Source: Steinernema hermaphroditum (taxonomy: Eukaryota; Nematoda; Chromadorea; Rhabditida; Steinernematidae). Taken from it: a stretch of 64,000 bases of DNA. The stretch spans positions 9,548,001-9,612,000 of the forward strand of contig CM059621.1 of the NCBI GenBank assembly GCA_030435675.1, in the 5' to 3' direction. The notes beneath the pieces are model-generated. The model had not been told where the DNA came from and did not search any database. It worked only from the letters and a program-made list of their open reading frames with translations. Position 1 is the first letter of the stretch. Every line of letters begins with the position of its first letter. The translations under genes and the position numbers were made by a program. Of this stretch, positions 46,036-56,378 are shown in pieces.

Positions 46036-46261
46036 AATCTATTATGTTAAGATTTTCCTTCTTTCCACCGAAACTGTACATTATTATGTTTCTTGGTGTT
46101 TAACAACACCGTTTCTTGTCTTGCATCAAATGTAGCCTAAAAAACCCTTTGCACGAATCCGAACTGGTAATCCAGATTCCACTTTTGTGGTGAAGCTGTT
46201 TTTCGTTCTTTCACGGTCCCCTCTCTTTTGCTAATTACCTCAGGACATCAAACCAAAGAAG

Positions 46262-46350
46262 AATGGCTGGGATGGGTGTCGAACTCGGATCCCAAAAACG
46301 GCAACCAAGAGACTATCCAGCTCGACCACATAAACAGTTGCCGCTCACCC
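46262..46350 (-). other. tRNA-like unit, spacer of fold-back T copy 2
   Basis: The reverse strand reads GGTCGAGCTGG near an A-box position and GAGTTCGACACCC as a weak B box. Degenerate. Confidence 0.4.
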
Positions 46351-46644
46351 AGCAAAGCAACACCCGGCTATATTCAATAAAACGCGACTTTCAGAAGGCA
46401 TTTACGCGTATATGTTCGTTATATTGGCCAGAATCGAGTAGGATCTGTCGTTCTGACATCTTAAACGATAAGGGGAGAAGGGGGAGCGCGAAAGAATGAA
46501 AATCAACTCCACGACAAAGGTGAAATTCGGGTTACCAGTTCCGATTCCTGCAAAGGGTTCCAAACCAATGATCAGTGTTGGTAAACGCCAGGAGATGTGA
46601 AAATATGCTGTTATGGTTAGAAGAAAGAAGATGGAAGCACAATA

Positions 46645-46718
46645 AAACCTGGTTGGGCTCGAACCCGAGACCGTAGACTGGCGTCTCAGAGCACTACCCC
46701 TCGACCACACGAGCACAA
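46645..46718 (-). other. tRNA-like unit, right arm of fold-back T copy 2
   Basis: Inverted counterpart of the 45968-46035 unit with a better T-arm (GGGTTCGAGCCC). Its central hairpin is not a standard anticodon arm. Confidence 0.55.
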
Positions 46719-46935
46719 CGTGCCATTGCAATTCAATGGCACGTTGTGTTTTGAGTGTTGAGTGTAGTATTGAGTGTCGTGAATTTTGGTAACTTCGGGG
46801 CCCTGTTTAGGGTGGATAGCTTCATTTTGGGCACACGAGTTTTTGTGTGCGTGACTTCTCAGATGCACCTCTACCACCGTGGCAAATATCAGCTCGATCG
46901 GCGTGTATCACTTGGGAACAGTCCCTTGTTAGTGG

Positions 46936-48708
46936 CTATAACCTTCTTCCTCCTCACCTTTCTGGATACGGGCAGCCTTGTCCAAGGAGAGGTCTCAGAT
47001 TCGTCGACGTCATCCCGAGTGTCTAGTGTCATCGTCATTCGATGTTTTTGTTTTCGGCGGCTGCAGAGTCACTCGACACCTCTCGTCTCTCCTCCGAATG
47101 CGTCACGAGGGAAATGACGCCTCTGTTATGAGGAAGCTCGAGTTTCAGGATCCTGAATCAGCGCCGCGCGCGTCACCTAATGAACACCTCGTTGGGAGAA
47201 GCGGAAAGCATCTGACGATCGGAGTCGTCGAATGTCGCCAAACACGCGAGTCGTCACCGCGTGCAAAACACGCGTAGGAGTCCTGAAAGACGCTTCTTGA
47301 AACGGCTCTTCTCACGTTGTATGGCGATAGTTGCCGTCTTTTCCCGAGAGAAACGCGAAGATTATCCCTTCCAACGCGTGGCTATAGGGATGAAGCCACT
47401 TTTGTGGAAGCAGCGCTAGCGGTGAGTTAAGTTCGACGTCCAGAGATAAGCGACGCCAGATTTCGGATTTTTTTATTCAAATGAACCGGAGGAAAGGTTC
47501 ATGTTTCAAAAGATTCGATTTGAGCTTTGGATCTAAACCCGCACCTTCCCCAACATCTGAACGTTTGATTCCTCATAAACTTTCGACAAGGAAGAGAAAA
47601 AAGTTCCTCTTTCTCACTGAAAACGCTCCTATAAGTGTTCCTGTCCGAGCTCGGCTTCTCTTCTCGGGAGATGATGACTTCATGCCTATTCCCGCTAGAA
47701 GGGAACTTTCCCATGACCGTCCAAAGGTGCTCAGATCACGTGATGTTCTGTGACCGAAAATATCGGCTTCTTCGGGTGCACCTGTGTCCACCTTTGGATA
47801 AGGAGAGGGGATGATGTACATAATGGCGTCACTATTTGCAAAAGATCTTTTTTTGCACGAGAATCCACTCGTTTGGATCTCTATTCTCCCCGGGTCCTCT
47901 TCTCCCTCCCAGTCAGCCATCGAGAGGCTCCAAATCGCCTTTTTGAGTGCACTAGGATCAATCCGGGCCACAGTGACTCCCCTGAAAGTGCGCCTCTCAA
48001 AGAACGTTTCTTCGCCCTTTCTGTGGGCCACGCGTGCACTTTCGCCTTTCGGAACGCCTAATTGTATTTGAGAGAGACGCCAAATCTGAAATGTCATCGG
48101 ACGTCAGTCGTATTTTGAGTCAAACGGATAATTAGCCGATGCGAGTGACGCGTTCGGTCCGAAGATCGCCGCTCCCATGGCAACGAGGTAAAAGGAACCG
48201 CGGCTCCGATGATGTCACTTCCGAAGAAAAGACGTCGCCTGACGACAGCCGACGACAGAAGAGAAGCGGGGGACGGTAGAGGTGCAGGACTAGGTCGACG
48301 CGACCTCGTCTCAACTTCTCCTGCTTCTCAGAGGCGTGCACTTCTCGACGAATGCCTCTGGACAGAGCTGCCCGACGCCCTTGGTCGTTTATCGGGACGG
48401 CGGAAGTGACATGTTCCAACGAAGCGTGCACAGCCTGCTCTTCCGCCTCGGGACAGGGCGCCGACAGCGGCCGGTGGAAGACGACCACGAGAAGTCGCCT
48501 AATTTCTGAACGACCGATTCGGCCGATAATGTCCCTTTTATGGCTGCACGTCTCCACGTCACGCGCATCCCTAATGCGTCCGGGTGAATCGGAAATAGAA
48601 GTGCACGGCTCTCCCGAAATATGTGCATATTTATTCGACCACAACGCGGCGCTCTTGGAACGACAACTCCATGGAAAGAGCTGCCCTGCATCTACCGTAG
48701 TCAACTCC
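46936..48708. other. Intergenic upstream of the fold-back element and downstream of villin, no gene seen
   Basis: GC-rich with scattered open frames on both strands, none with domains. It includes the 3' flank of the villin gene. Confidence 0.45.
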
Positions 48709-51700
48709 TCAGAACAGCCCGACGCGCTTCTTGGCCTCCAGTTGCTTCCACTTCTTCATCTCCCCGAAGGCCGTCTTTGACATCCCAAAACACTTCTCGA
48801 AGTCGCCGTCGATCAGATACTCCTAGATAGGGACTACCGTACCTTCGTTCCACTGTACCCACCTCCTTCCGCGTGGGATCCACCCCGAAGGGTAGCCGAT
48901 CGGCTCCCACCGCGAGATCATCGTAGCTATAGCTCTTCGAGAAGCATTCGAGCATCGACGCCACCGTTACCATGGTCTCCTCGGCTTTCCCGGCATCCCT
49001 CCATGCCGGGAAATGCGCGCGGAACTCCGGTGGCTCGGCACCCTCCTTGACCACCCACATTGACGTTTCGTCGGCTGCGCGTCCCGACGGGTCTTTTGAA
49101 ACGTATTCCTAGAAGATACGGTAGGACGAGGGTTACGGTAACCTACCACGGCGAGCTCCAGAGCCAGCTTCTTCTCGAGGTCGTTGGCGCCTCTGCCGAT
49201 CCACACGAAGATCTCGTCATTCGAGTCCAGAAGCATGACATCATCGCTCTCGAGGTCCTGCAACGGGTTACGGTAGTCGTGTGCATTAGGTATGCACCCG
49301 GTTCCGGTACCGGTTTTTTTTTCGTTCCGGTGCATAGAACTTTTCGAATCGCGGACGCGACTGACTGTAACCTATTGTGAAAGAAAAAATCGAAAGGTCA
49401 CCGACAGTGATCGAACCCGCGACCACGCATCGCATAGATCGCATAGCTTACCGACTGAGCCAAACGAACGCAGAATGAGACCCTCGGTTCTTTCAGTGAT
49501 ATAGAAGTGTCGCTCAGGAATAGATTTCATAATGCGCGTTTCTCACATTTTTTACAGGTCGGAGCAATTTTGAAGTGCAATCTAAAAGTTTTCGATTGAA
49601 CTAGCGCCAGTTGAAGGAATTTAGATTAAGGATTAAGCTACCTGGTTTCACGAAACCTTAATTGAGGCGAGAAAAAACTCACAAGGGAACCTCCCCAAGT
49701 GATAGTTGCAAATCGAAATAAATTCTGGTGTAACAGATAAAGAACATCTTAGAAAGACGAACGCAAAGACTGGCCCTTCTCTGCATCAAATACAACTTCA
49801 AAAAACCCTTTGCTGGGATAGGAACTGCGAACCCAAATTTCACAAATGAAAACAGTTGTACCACAAAAGTGAAATTTCGCTTAGCACTCCCAATTTCTGC
49901 AAAAGATTTCAAAGCAGGGAGCCTGCTGATAAACACAGTTGTGCTGAAAATAAGGAAAACAGAAAATAAAAAAATGGAAGAGCCTAAGTGGGGGGGCGGG
50001 GTCGAACCCAATACCGTAAACTGGTAGGGAAGACAACCACCGCTCAACCCCGCAGACACACTATCCTAAGACAATTTCATTGTACTAGACTACCCTGATT
50101 TTTCAATTTCGATGTCTCCTGAATTCACGATTTCTCACTCGTGTCGCGGTGGCGAGCGGTCGGCCCCTCCGGTCGCTCTCTGAGTGTCTGGTTGGCCAGA
50201 TGACAAACCCCGTGGCAGTTGTGACTGTTCCGGCTTCCAGAGGGAATTGGGACACCCGGAAGCCGTAGTCCCACCACCGCTGACAACAAGATGTCCGACG
50301 CCAGGAATCCAGCTGTGTGAGAAGTCATTCTGAAGGTCGCCGTCGCTCTGAGGACCAGCGAGAACGCAACTCCCGGACCACGGACCATCAGATTCGAGCT
50401 CAGAAGCGTCCGCTGTGCTGCAAACGATGCTGCTGTATCCGAAGATTTGCCGATTCACAGATGCCCAGTGAAGTGCGCCGCCACCCACCGGTTCGACATC
50501 AACGCCGCGCCAGGGATGAAGTCGTCTGCCAGACATCCTCTGTTTGTCTATTTTCGGTGTCGCGCAAGGTGTAATGCTTTTGATTCGCGAAATAAAGTCG
50601 TAAAGTCCTGAATTCACTTGTGTCGCGTGCTTTCGTCGGTTTTGGATCAATTTTTGACTGCATCAGGTCACTTTCAGCACGATTTGAGGCCGATTGATCC
50701 GTGTTGATGGCATTTTAATCTCCATCGTCGCAATTTTAGACCAGTCGACGAAATTTCCTCGGCGAGTCGATGTCGGTCACGCCGAATTTGCTAGGAGAAG
50801 GAAGCGCCAGATAGCAAGGGTTGAAAATAGACTACTTTAGTATTCCACGCCTGTCCCTCCGAACGATGGTCACTCGGTTGAAAGAAACTATTTTTCAGAG
50901 CTAACAAATAGCGAAGCTAACTAGTAGCGAATATCAGATATTCTGGGGCAGAATAGGAAAGGAAATTTGAATATCATAACAGAACTTTAAAAGAGTCAAA
51001 AAACGTCGAAAAGCTACCAAAAAATGAGCAGTAGTATTGTCACACCCTGCATGTGCACTGTACTACCGGTTCCGGTGCCGTTTTTTTCGCGCCGGAATTC
51101 CGGTTCCGGTACCGGCTTTTTTTTTCGTTCCGATGCATCCCTATTGTGCATGTCCCGTACCTCCTGGGAGAAGTCGACGATCTCCTCCACTCGAAAAGTT
51201 CCTTTCGCGTTGGAGGCGTGGAAGAGACGCGCGGCAAAGGCATACAGCGGGCTCTAGAACGGATTCTTCGAGATCCCACCCCGATGAGACCTACCGTAAG
51301 CGCGGGAGTCGACGCATACGGTAGCTTCCCTCCCAAGAAGTCCCAGAACGCCTCCGGCTCCTCTCCTTCGCGGACCTTCTCCATTCGCACCGTACGGTCG
51401 CCGATCTTCCACTCGAACTTCGAGAAGGTTTCCATCTCCAGCTCGTTAGCGCCCTAAGAAGGGTTACGGTATTCCTTTCGAGGCCCGTCCTCGCCTTCCC
51501 GATCCAGGCGAATCGCCTCTCGTCGTCGAGGGCCACGAAGACGTCGTTAGAGTTGAGACGCTCGGCGCCGAAGGGAACCTCTCCCACGCGCCTCTCCTTT
51601 ATGTGGAAGAGTCGTCGACCAGGGAAGCTACCGTACTCTTCAGGGGCTACCGTCGCCCTCGATAGAAACCCCGACTGATGTCCTCCGAGGAACGTTACCA

Positions 51701-53336
51701 AGAAGTCGTCGAAGAGCATCAGAAACTCGCGAGGTTCCTTCGTCTCCACCACTCTCTTCTGCAGACATCTGTCCAGACATCTACCCTACCGCATACCTGT
51801 ACAGCGCTCCCGCCGGCCTCCCTCTCGTCAATGTGCGCAGCGAACAAGGCCGCCGAGGCCCTCTCGTCGATGGAACTTCCGCGGCCGACCCAGAAGAACA
51901 CTGTCGGCGCCTTTGTCCTCAGAGGCTCGAAGAGGACGATGTAGGCGTCTCCCGAGAAGAAGGTACCGTAATCCTCGAGGGGGACCTCCTCCAGGGCGAA
52001 GTTGTTCACTCTCCAGACGCGTGTCCGCCCTTCGATGACCTCCTTCACCTCCGCCCGCGTTTCCCTCCGGCGAAGGAGTTCCGCGACGTCGAAACCCTTC
52101 TCTTCGTGCCGAGACCCTTCCGTGCCCGCCTGAAGAAGCATTCGAGGGGCTTCCTCGGGCCAGTTGAGAGCCGCTCGGAAGACGGCCACCTCCTGACCCT
52201 CGTTTATCTTGCAGACGGGAATCTGAGGCGGCAGATGGCGTTCCTCGAGATACGCCTACGCAACTCGGTAAGGGCTGCGTCGTATGGCGACCTACCGTAA
52301 CCATCGTCCAGACTCCGCAGCGCTCGTTAGGAGTGCAGCCCTTGCCCATCCAGACGAAGATCTCCGTCGAGGCGACGTCGAGGAAGAAGCAGTCGTTGGA
52401 GTCGAGGGAGTTGGGCCCGAGGGGAGACGCCGTCTCCAAGAGCTCCAGACGCCCCGAGTCGTCTGAGACACGGAAGAGTCGCGTCGAGAGCCCCGCGCTC
52501 CGCTCGAATTCGGCGTCGTCCTCGAAGGGGGAGCAAGGAGGGAGTGGCCGTGAGCCGAGGAGGCCGAAGAAGTCGCGGTGAGAGTCCCACTCGTCTTCTA
52601 GAAGGGCGTCGGACGTCTCGATGCGAAGGCCACTCACCGATGATCTCCACGGAGGCCCTTCCGGCGAGCTCGACGTCGCGCATCGTCCGTGCCACCTCAG
52701 CGCCCTTCCGACGCTCCTCCTTGTTGCAGAGGGGACCGTTCCACACGAAGATTCGGCCGTCGCCGGCATCGAGGACGAAGACGTCGCCCTGGTTCAGGGA
52801 GGCCGCTTCCAGGGGCACCTGCATCACGCGGCAGTTCCGGCGGCCTTTTACCTTGAAGAGACGACGTGGACGGCGACTCGCCTCAGAGGCGCTCCGGAGG
52901 GCTGAGGCGACGCCACCGTCGAGGTAGCGGACGGTCCTCGAGGCGAAGAGCGCCAAGAAGCGCTTCGACTCGAAGTGCTGACTTTCGCGAAACTGTGTGG
53001 CACGGCCCCCCAGGAAGTCGTCCAGTTCGACGCTCCAGAAGGCCGCGCAGAAGCGCTCGTCAACGGAGCTCTGCTCGCCGATCCAGAAGTGCACGTTCCA
53101 CTCCCTCGGCGGCGCCCCCGTCGTCTGAACCCTTCCTGTTAGGCCCTTGGGCGCCCTCCTACCTTCAGAATAACGTAGCAGTCGCCGGAGAAGAACGTCC
53201 CGAACTCCTCCTCTCCGAGCTCCTTCAGTTCCAGCTTCTAAACGTCCACTCAGCTTCGCCTCTCCATACCGTATACCTCGACTCGCCACATACGAAGGCC
53301 CTCGCTTTCGCCGACGCCGATCACCTTCCAGTCCAT
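48709..53336 (-). CDS. viln-1: Villin-family actin-binding protein (gelsolin repeats plus headpiece)
   Basis: Eleven exons (53336-53277, 53237-53163, 53124-52638, 52597-52302, 52255-51797, 51758-51495, 51453-51295, 51253-51161, 49257-49147, 49108-48863, 48822-48709), all in phase, give 787 residues. Gelsolin repeats recur (EEFGTFFSGDCYVILK, FWIGEQSSVDERFCAAFW, LNQGDVFVLDAGDGRIFVW, SNDCFFLDVASTEIFVWMG, YGTFFSGDAYIVLFEP, DVMLLDSNDEIFVWIGRG). The C-terminus is a villin headpiece, YLIDGDFEKCFGMSKTAFGE ending LEAKKRVGLF, so it should cap, sever or bundle F-actin. The intron after 51495 starts GC, not GT. Intron 8 is 1.9 kb, far longer than the rest, and holds the repeats at 49.3-51.1 kb. Confidence 0.93.
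49395..49472 (-). other. tRNA-like sequence in villin intron 8
   Basis: The reverse strand has GTTTGGCTCAGTCGGTAAGC (good A box, TGGCTCAGTCGG) and GGGTTCGATCACT as an imperfect B box at tRNA spacing. It is the best A box among the tRNA-like units here, but the T-stem is broken. Confidence 0.5.
49675..50090. mobile_element. Fold-back T-type element, copy 3, partial
   Basis: Begins ACAAGGGAACCTCCCCAAGT, as element T ends do, and shares TGCATCAAATxxAxCxTxAAA with CCCTTTGC and the ACCACAAAAGTGAAATT block with copy 2. Near its right end is a reversed tRNA-like unit (about 50000-50068, GGGTTCGACCCCG). Only one outer end is evident. Confidence 0.6.
50129..50604 (+). mobile_element. SINE-like retroposon, copy D, with 12-bp target-site duplication
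   Basis: TCCTGAATTCAC is present on both sides (50117-50128 and 50605-50616). The 5' head GTGTCGCGGTGGCGAGCGG is tRNA-Ser/Leu-like and the 3' end is GCGAAATAAAGTCGTAAAG. It is highly similar to copy B at 7364-7868. It lies antisense inside villin intron 8. Confidence 0.8.
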
Positions 53337-54751
53337 AGTCGTACGGAATGGATTGGATTCCATTTGGCGACGCGATCGCCCCTAATTCGTCGCTTACATT
53401 AGCCGTCGCTGAGTCACCCGGCTTCTCCTCCTCCGCTGGCCCCCCGTACCGTAATCATTTCGCAACAGTGGTCCCCCACGGCGAAGGTCGCCCTCATTGG
53501 GCTAATTGGCGCCTCCGCGTCATCTCCAGGCGAAACTTCGATGGCTGAGGACCGAGCGTTTATTAAGTCCCGCGGCGGCGCTAAATTTAGGCGCCGCTGT
53601 GTTTGCTTTCGGCGGAGCGTTCGCCGAGAGGTCGACGTTCCGCCGATGACGCGGCAAACCCCGGGGGATTGCCAGAAGTGTCGAGTTGCCCTGGAGGCGA
53701 TTCGATTTCGCCGGATACCCGGAGTGCTTCTCGGGTGGTGCAGACCTGATCGCCGACGGTTGGCTGAAGGTAGCGCTGGGTAGAGGTACGGTAGAAAAAG
53801 CGGAGAGAAAAGCAAACAGAATCTCCGAGCCCTCTCGAAGTTCGTTGATTCCGATCGGATAAACAGAGACGCCGCGCAGAGGACCCACGTGGTCCCCTCA
53901 GGATCATCTGGCGCTCCGTGCACGCAAAACCGGAGTGTATTTGCATAAAGCGGAGCAAATCGGCGGAAATATTGGGTTTCGCCTAATTTGTGTGTATTGT
54001 GTGTCTTCTGCAAAGTCGCCCACCGTACCTCGTGTGGCCCTGGGTCTTGGGCGGCGGAAGAGCGCCCCGGTCGTCACCTGTTCCCCTTCGACGAGGGCAC
54101 ATCCTCTTCTTCTTTGTCTTCTGCCACCTCCGCAGCGAACCTTTTTGCTTTGTTTATCCCGAGGCGCTTCCGCCGGCGGCGCATCTGGGCGTCGCTTCGT
54201 CCCGCTTCCCTAACCGCCCGAACAAATCTAATTTGCATATTCCCGCGCACTGCTGCGTCTTCGGCTTCTCCGCCGCGGCTCATCTCCGCTCGCCACTTCT
54301 CTCGGATTTCGCGTTCATACGGAATTAGAATAATTTTCCGCCAGAGGCGACGAGTCACACGCGTCTCGATGACTCCTCAGGAGCGAGCCTCTTCCGCCTC
54401 TCGCCCCGCTCCCCGCGGCGACCTCCAAAGGTCAGCCAGAATCCGCTCCCCGGTGGCTCCGCTCAGCCTCTAATTTCCCGAGGGCCGCCGAAATGAGGAA
54501 GCGATCGGCCATTCAGCGCCTTCTTCTTCACCTCTCATCCGTTTTCCCGCCGCCGACTCCGCCGCTAATCCGTTTAACGCCGCCACTTCCCAGTCCGAAG
54601 CCTCCGAGACACACTGACTCGTCTCGCTGTCTAAGATTGGCCCCGATTGTCTCGCGCCGAGACCGTCCGTGAGTACGCGCGGTTCAAAGTTCATCTCCTC
54701 CCTCGCCACGAGGGGCTTCGCGTTGCAGGACTTCTTGAACGGACTTTGCAG
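53337..54751. other. Region between villin and the GPCR gene
   Basis: GC-rich spacer between divergent genes. Overlapping long ORFs have no domain. TACGGTA/TACCGTA occurs near 53447 and 53787. The missing first exon of the GPCR should lie in or near the right part. Confidence 0.4.
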
Positions 54752-56094
54752 ACGATCGCACTGCTTCGCGACCCCCGCGTCCTCCTATCGTAACCATCGA
54801 GGTTTCACCGTGGACGACGACCGCCGTGGCGGCGCCCGAGGCCGACGACCATGTGGCCACGGGACTTCCCGTCGACGACCTCGGCGCGCTCCTCCTCGAG
54901 GATTCCAGAATCCGCCAAGTCGATTTCATCGCTCACTCCATCGTCATGCCTTGGCTCCTCGGCATCGGTGAGTGCCTCCTCCTGGTTACCGTAACCCGTC
55001 CCAGGCTTCGTCAACCAGTGCATCAACGTGCTCACCCTGTCGCGCCTGCTCTACAACGGCCTTAACGGCTTCCTCTACCTGCGCGCCTCTGCCGTCACCG
55101 ACATCCTTTCCATCCTTGCCACCATCCCCTTCTGCGTGCGCCACGCCAGTCTCCACAGTCCCCACTCTTTCGTCGCCATGTTCTACCACGCCCACATCGA
55201 GCTTCCCCTCATCAACTCCCTCATAACCGCCAGGTAGACCGCTCCTACCGTACTCTCGACGGTCGCTTCAGCGCCCTCTGCATCGTGGCGATGACAATCG
55301 ACCGCTGCCTCTCCATCTACTCACCCATCGAGTTCCACAAGACGCCCGAGGCCCAGCACGCGCAGCGCATCCGCCTCACCATCGCCCTCCTCTTCGTCCT
55401 CTCCATCGGCGTCTTCGCCCCCTCCGCCTGGGAGCGGAAGCTCGACTCCCAGCTCGACGCAGCCAACCGCACGGTGTGGGTTATCCGGCGCAACAAGGAG
55501 CTCAGCGGCTGGCGCCCCTTCCAAGCGTATCTCATCTTCAGGGAGGTCAGTGCAGTCTCCGACGTCCCCACTCCTCGCTTTCAGCTGACAGCGCGCCTCG
55601 GTCCCATCGTGATACTCGTCATCCTCAACTTCATGATTTCTCAACGCATCCAGGACACCTTCGCCATCAGCGCGCACCCCGCCAACGCGAAGCGGCCGAG
55701 CATCCGAAGACGCACCCACAAGCACGTCCGGATCACGCGGCTCCTCGTAATCACCTCCACCACCTTCATTCTCTGCACGCTCCCCGCCAGTCTCCTCAGC
55801 ATCTTCATCAACAACACCAAGGAGGATTCGTTGGGGCTGCAAATCTTCCGCGCCGTCGCCAACCTTCTCCAAGTGACGAGGTACCCTCGAAGTCGCCATC
55901 ATCCATATGTTCCCACTTTCAGCTATCTTTATAACTTCTACCTTTACGCTCTATTCAGCGAAGAGTATCGTAAAGAGTGCCTCAATGTGCTCGGATGCTC
56001 GGATCGCCAGCGCACCTCGGTGACCACAGGTGACACCACCACTTACAAATTTTCCACAGTTGTAACCAAGCGAAAACGCTCGTACAGGTATTAG
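54752..56094 (+). CDS. Rhodopsin-class neuropeptide-type GPCR (FRPR/DMSR-like), 5' end not found
   Basis: Exons 54752-54967 (starts mid-codon), 55005-55233, 55272-55545, 55585-55880 and 55923-56094. Seven hydrophobic segments can be counted, starting VDFIAHSIVMPWLLGI and GFVNQCINVLTLSR. TM3 ends in CIVAMTIDRCLSIYSP (DRC in place of DRY), TM5 is LGPIVILVILNFMIS, TM6 is ITRLLVITSTTFILCTLP, and TM7 is NLLQVTSYLYNFYLYALFSEEYR, followed by a C-terminal tail with LGCSDR that could be palmitoylated. The overall look is that of nematode FMRFamide-like peptide receptors. There is no in-frame ATG before TM1, so at least one upstream exon is missing from the model. AATAAA at 56341 may be its poly(A) signal. 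Confidence 0.8.
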
Positions 56095-56378
56095 CTGTAC
56101 CTTTCGCTCTCTGTCAGTTTCGTAGCGCCGCTTCAAAACATCGTGCAGGAGACATAAGTCAGCCCAAATGGTTTAGAACAACCCTTCGGGGCTCGCTCGA
56201 TGCCACTCGGACAACCTTCCAAACCGCTACGGGAGAAGCTTGTTGACAACAAAGCTGACAGTGATACAATGGACGGAGACGTCACCGTGTGAATGTGTAA
56301 CTGAACGACTCGGTCATCACTGTATTATAAATTAACACATAATAAAGAAAATTATACCGGGAGGACGGCGTACAACAT

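Larger units (their letters stand above)
45775..46935. mobile_element. Fold-back element T, copy 2, with tRNA-like units in both arms
   Basis: Arms of about 280 bp (45775-46035 and 46640-46935) are inverted copies: ACAAGGGATTGTTCCCAAGT at the left end and ACTTGGGAACAGTCCCTTGT at the right, with GTGGTAGAGGTGCATCTGAG, ATGAAGCTATCCACCCTAA and GGGCCCCGAAGTTACC inside. Each arm ends inward in a tRNA-like unit. The spacer has a third tRNA-like sequence (46262-46350, reversed) and inverted remnants (ACTTTTGTGG / CACGACAAAGGTG) also seen at 49.8 kb. Confidence 0.75.
49291..51140. repeat. Villin intron 8 expansion bounded by direct GGTTCCGGTACCGG repeats
   Basis: CGGTTCCGGTACCGGTTTTT then CGTTCCGGTGCAT near 49300, and CGGTTCCGGTACCGGCTTTT then CGTTCCGATGCAT near 51100, are direct repeats of about 45 bp. 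Between them lie a tRNA-like unit, fold-back T-type DNA and a SINE-like copy. Confidence 0.7.

Noticed and set aside
48971..49006. An extra intron in villin exon 10 starting GTAACGGTGG
   Set aside because: It would be only 36 nt with a weak CGAAG acceptor, and the frame reads through sensibly into the headpiece linker.
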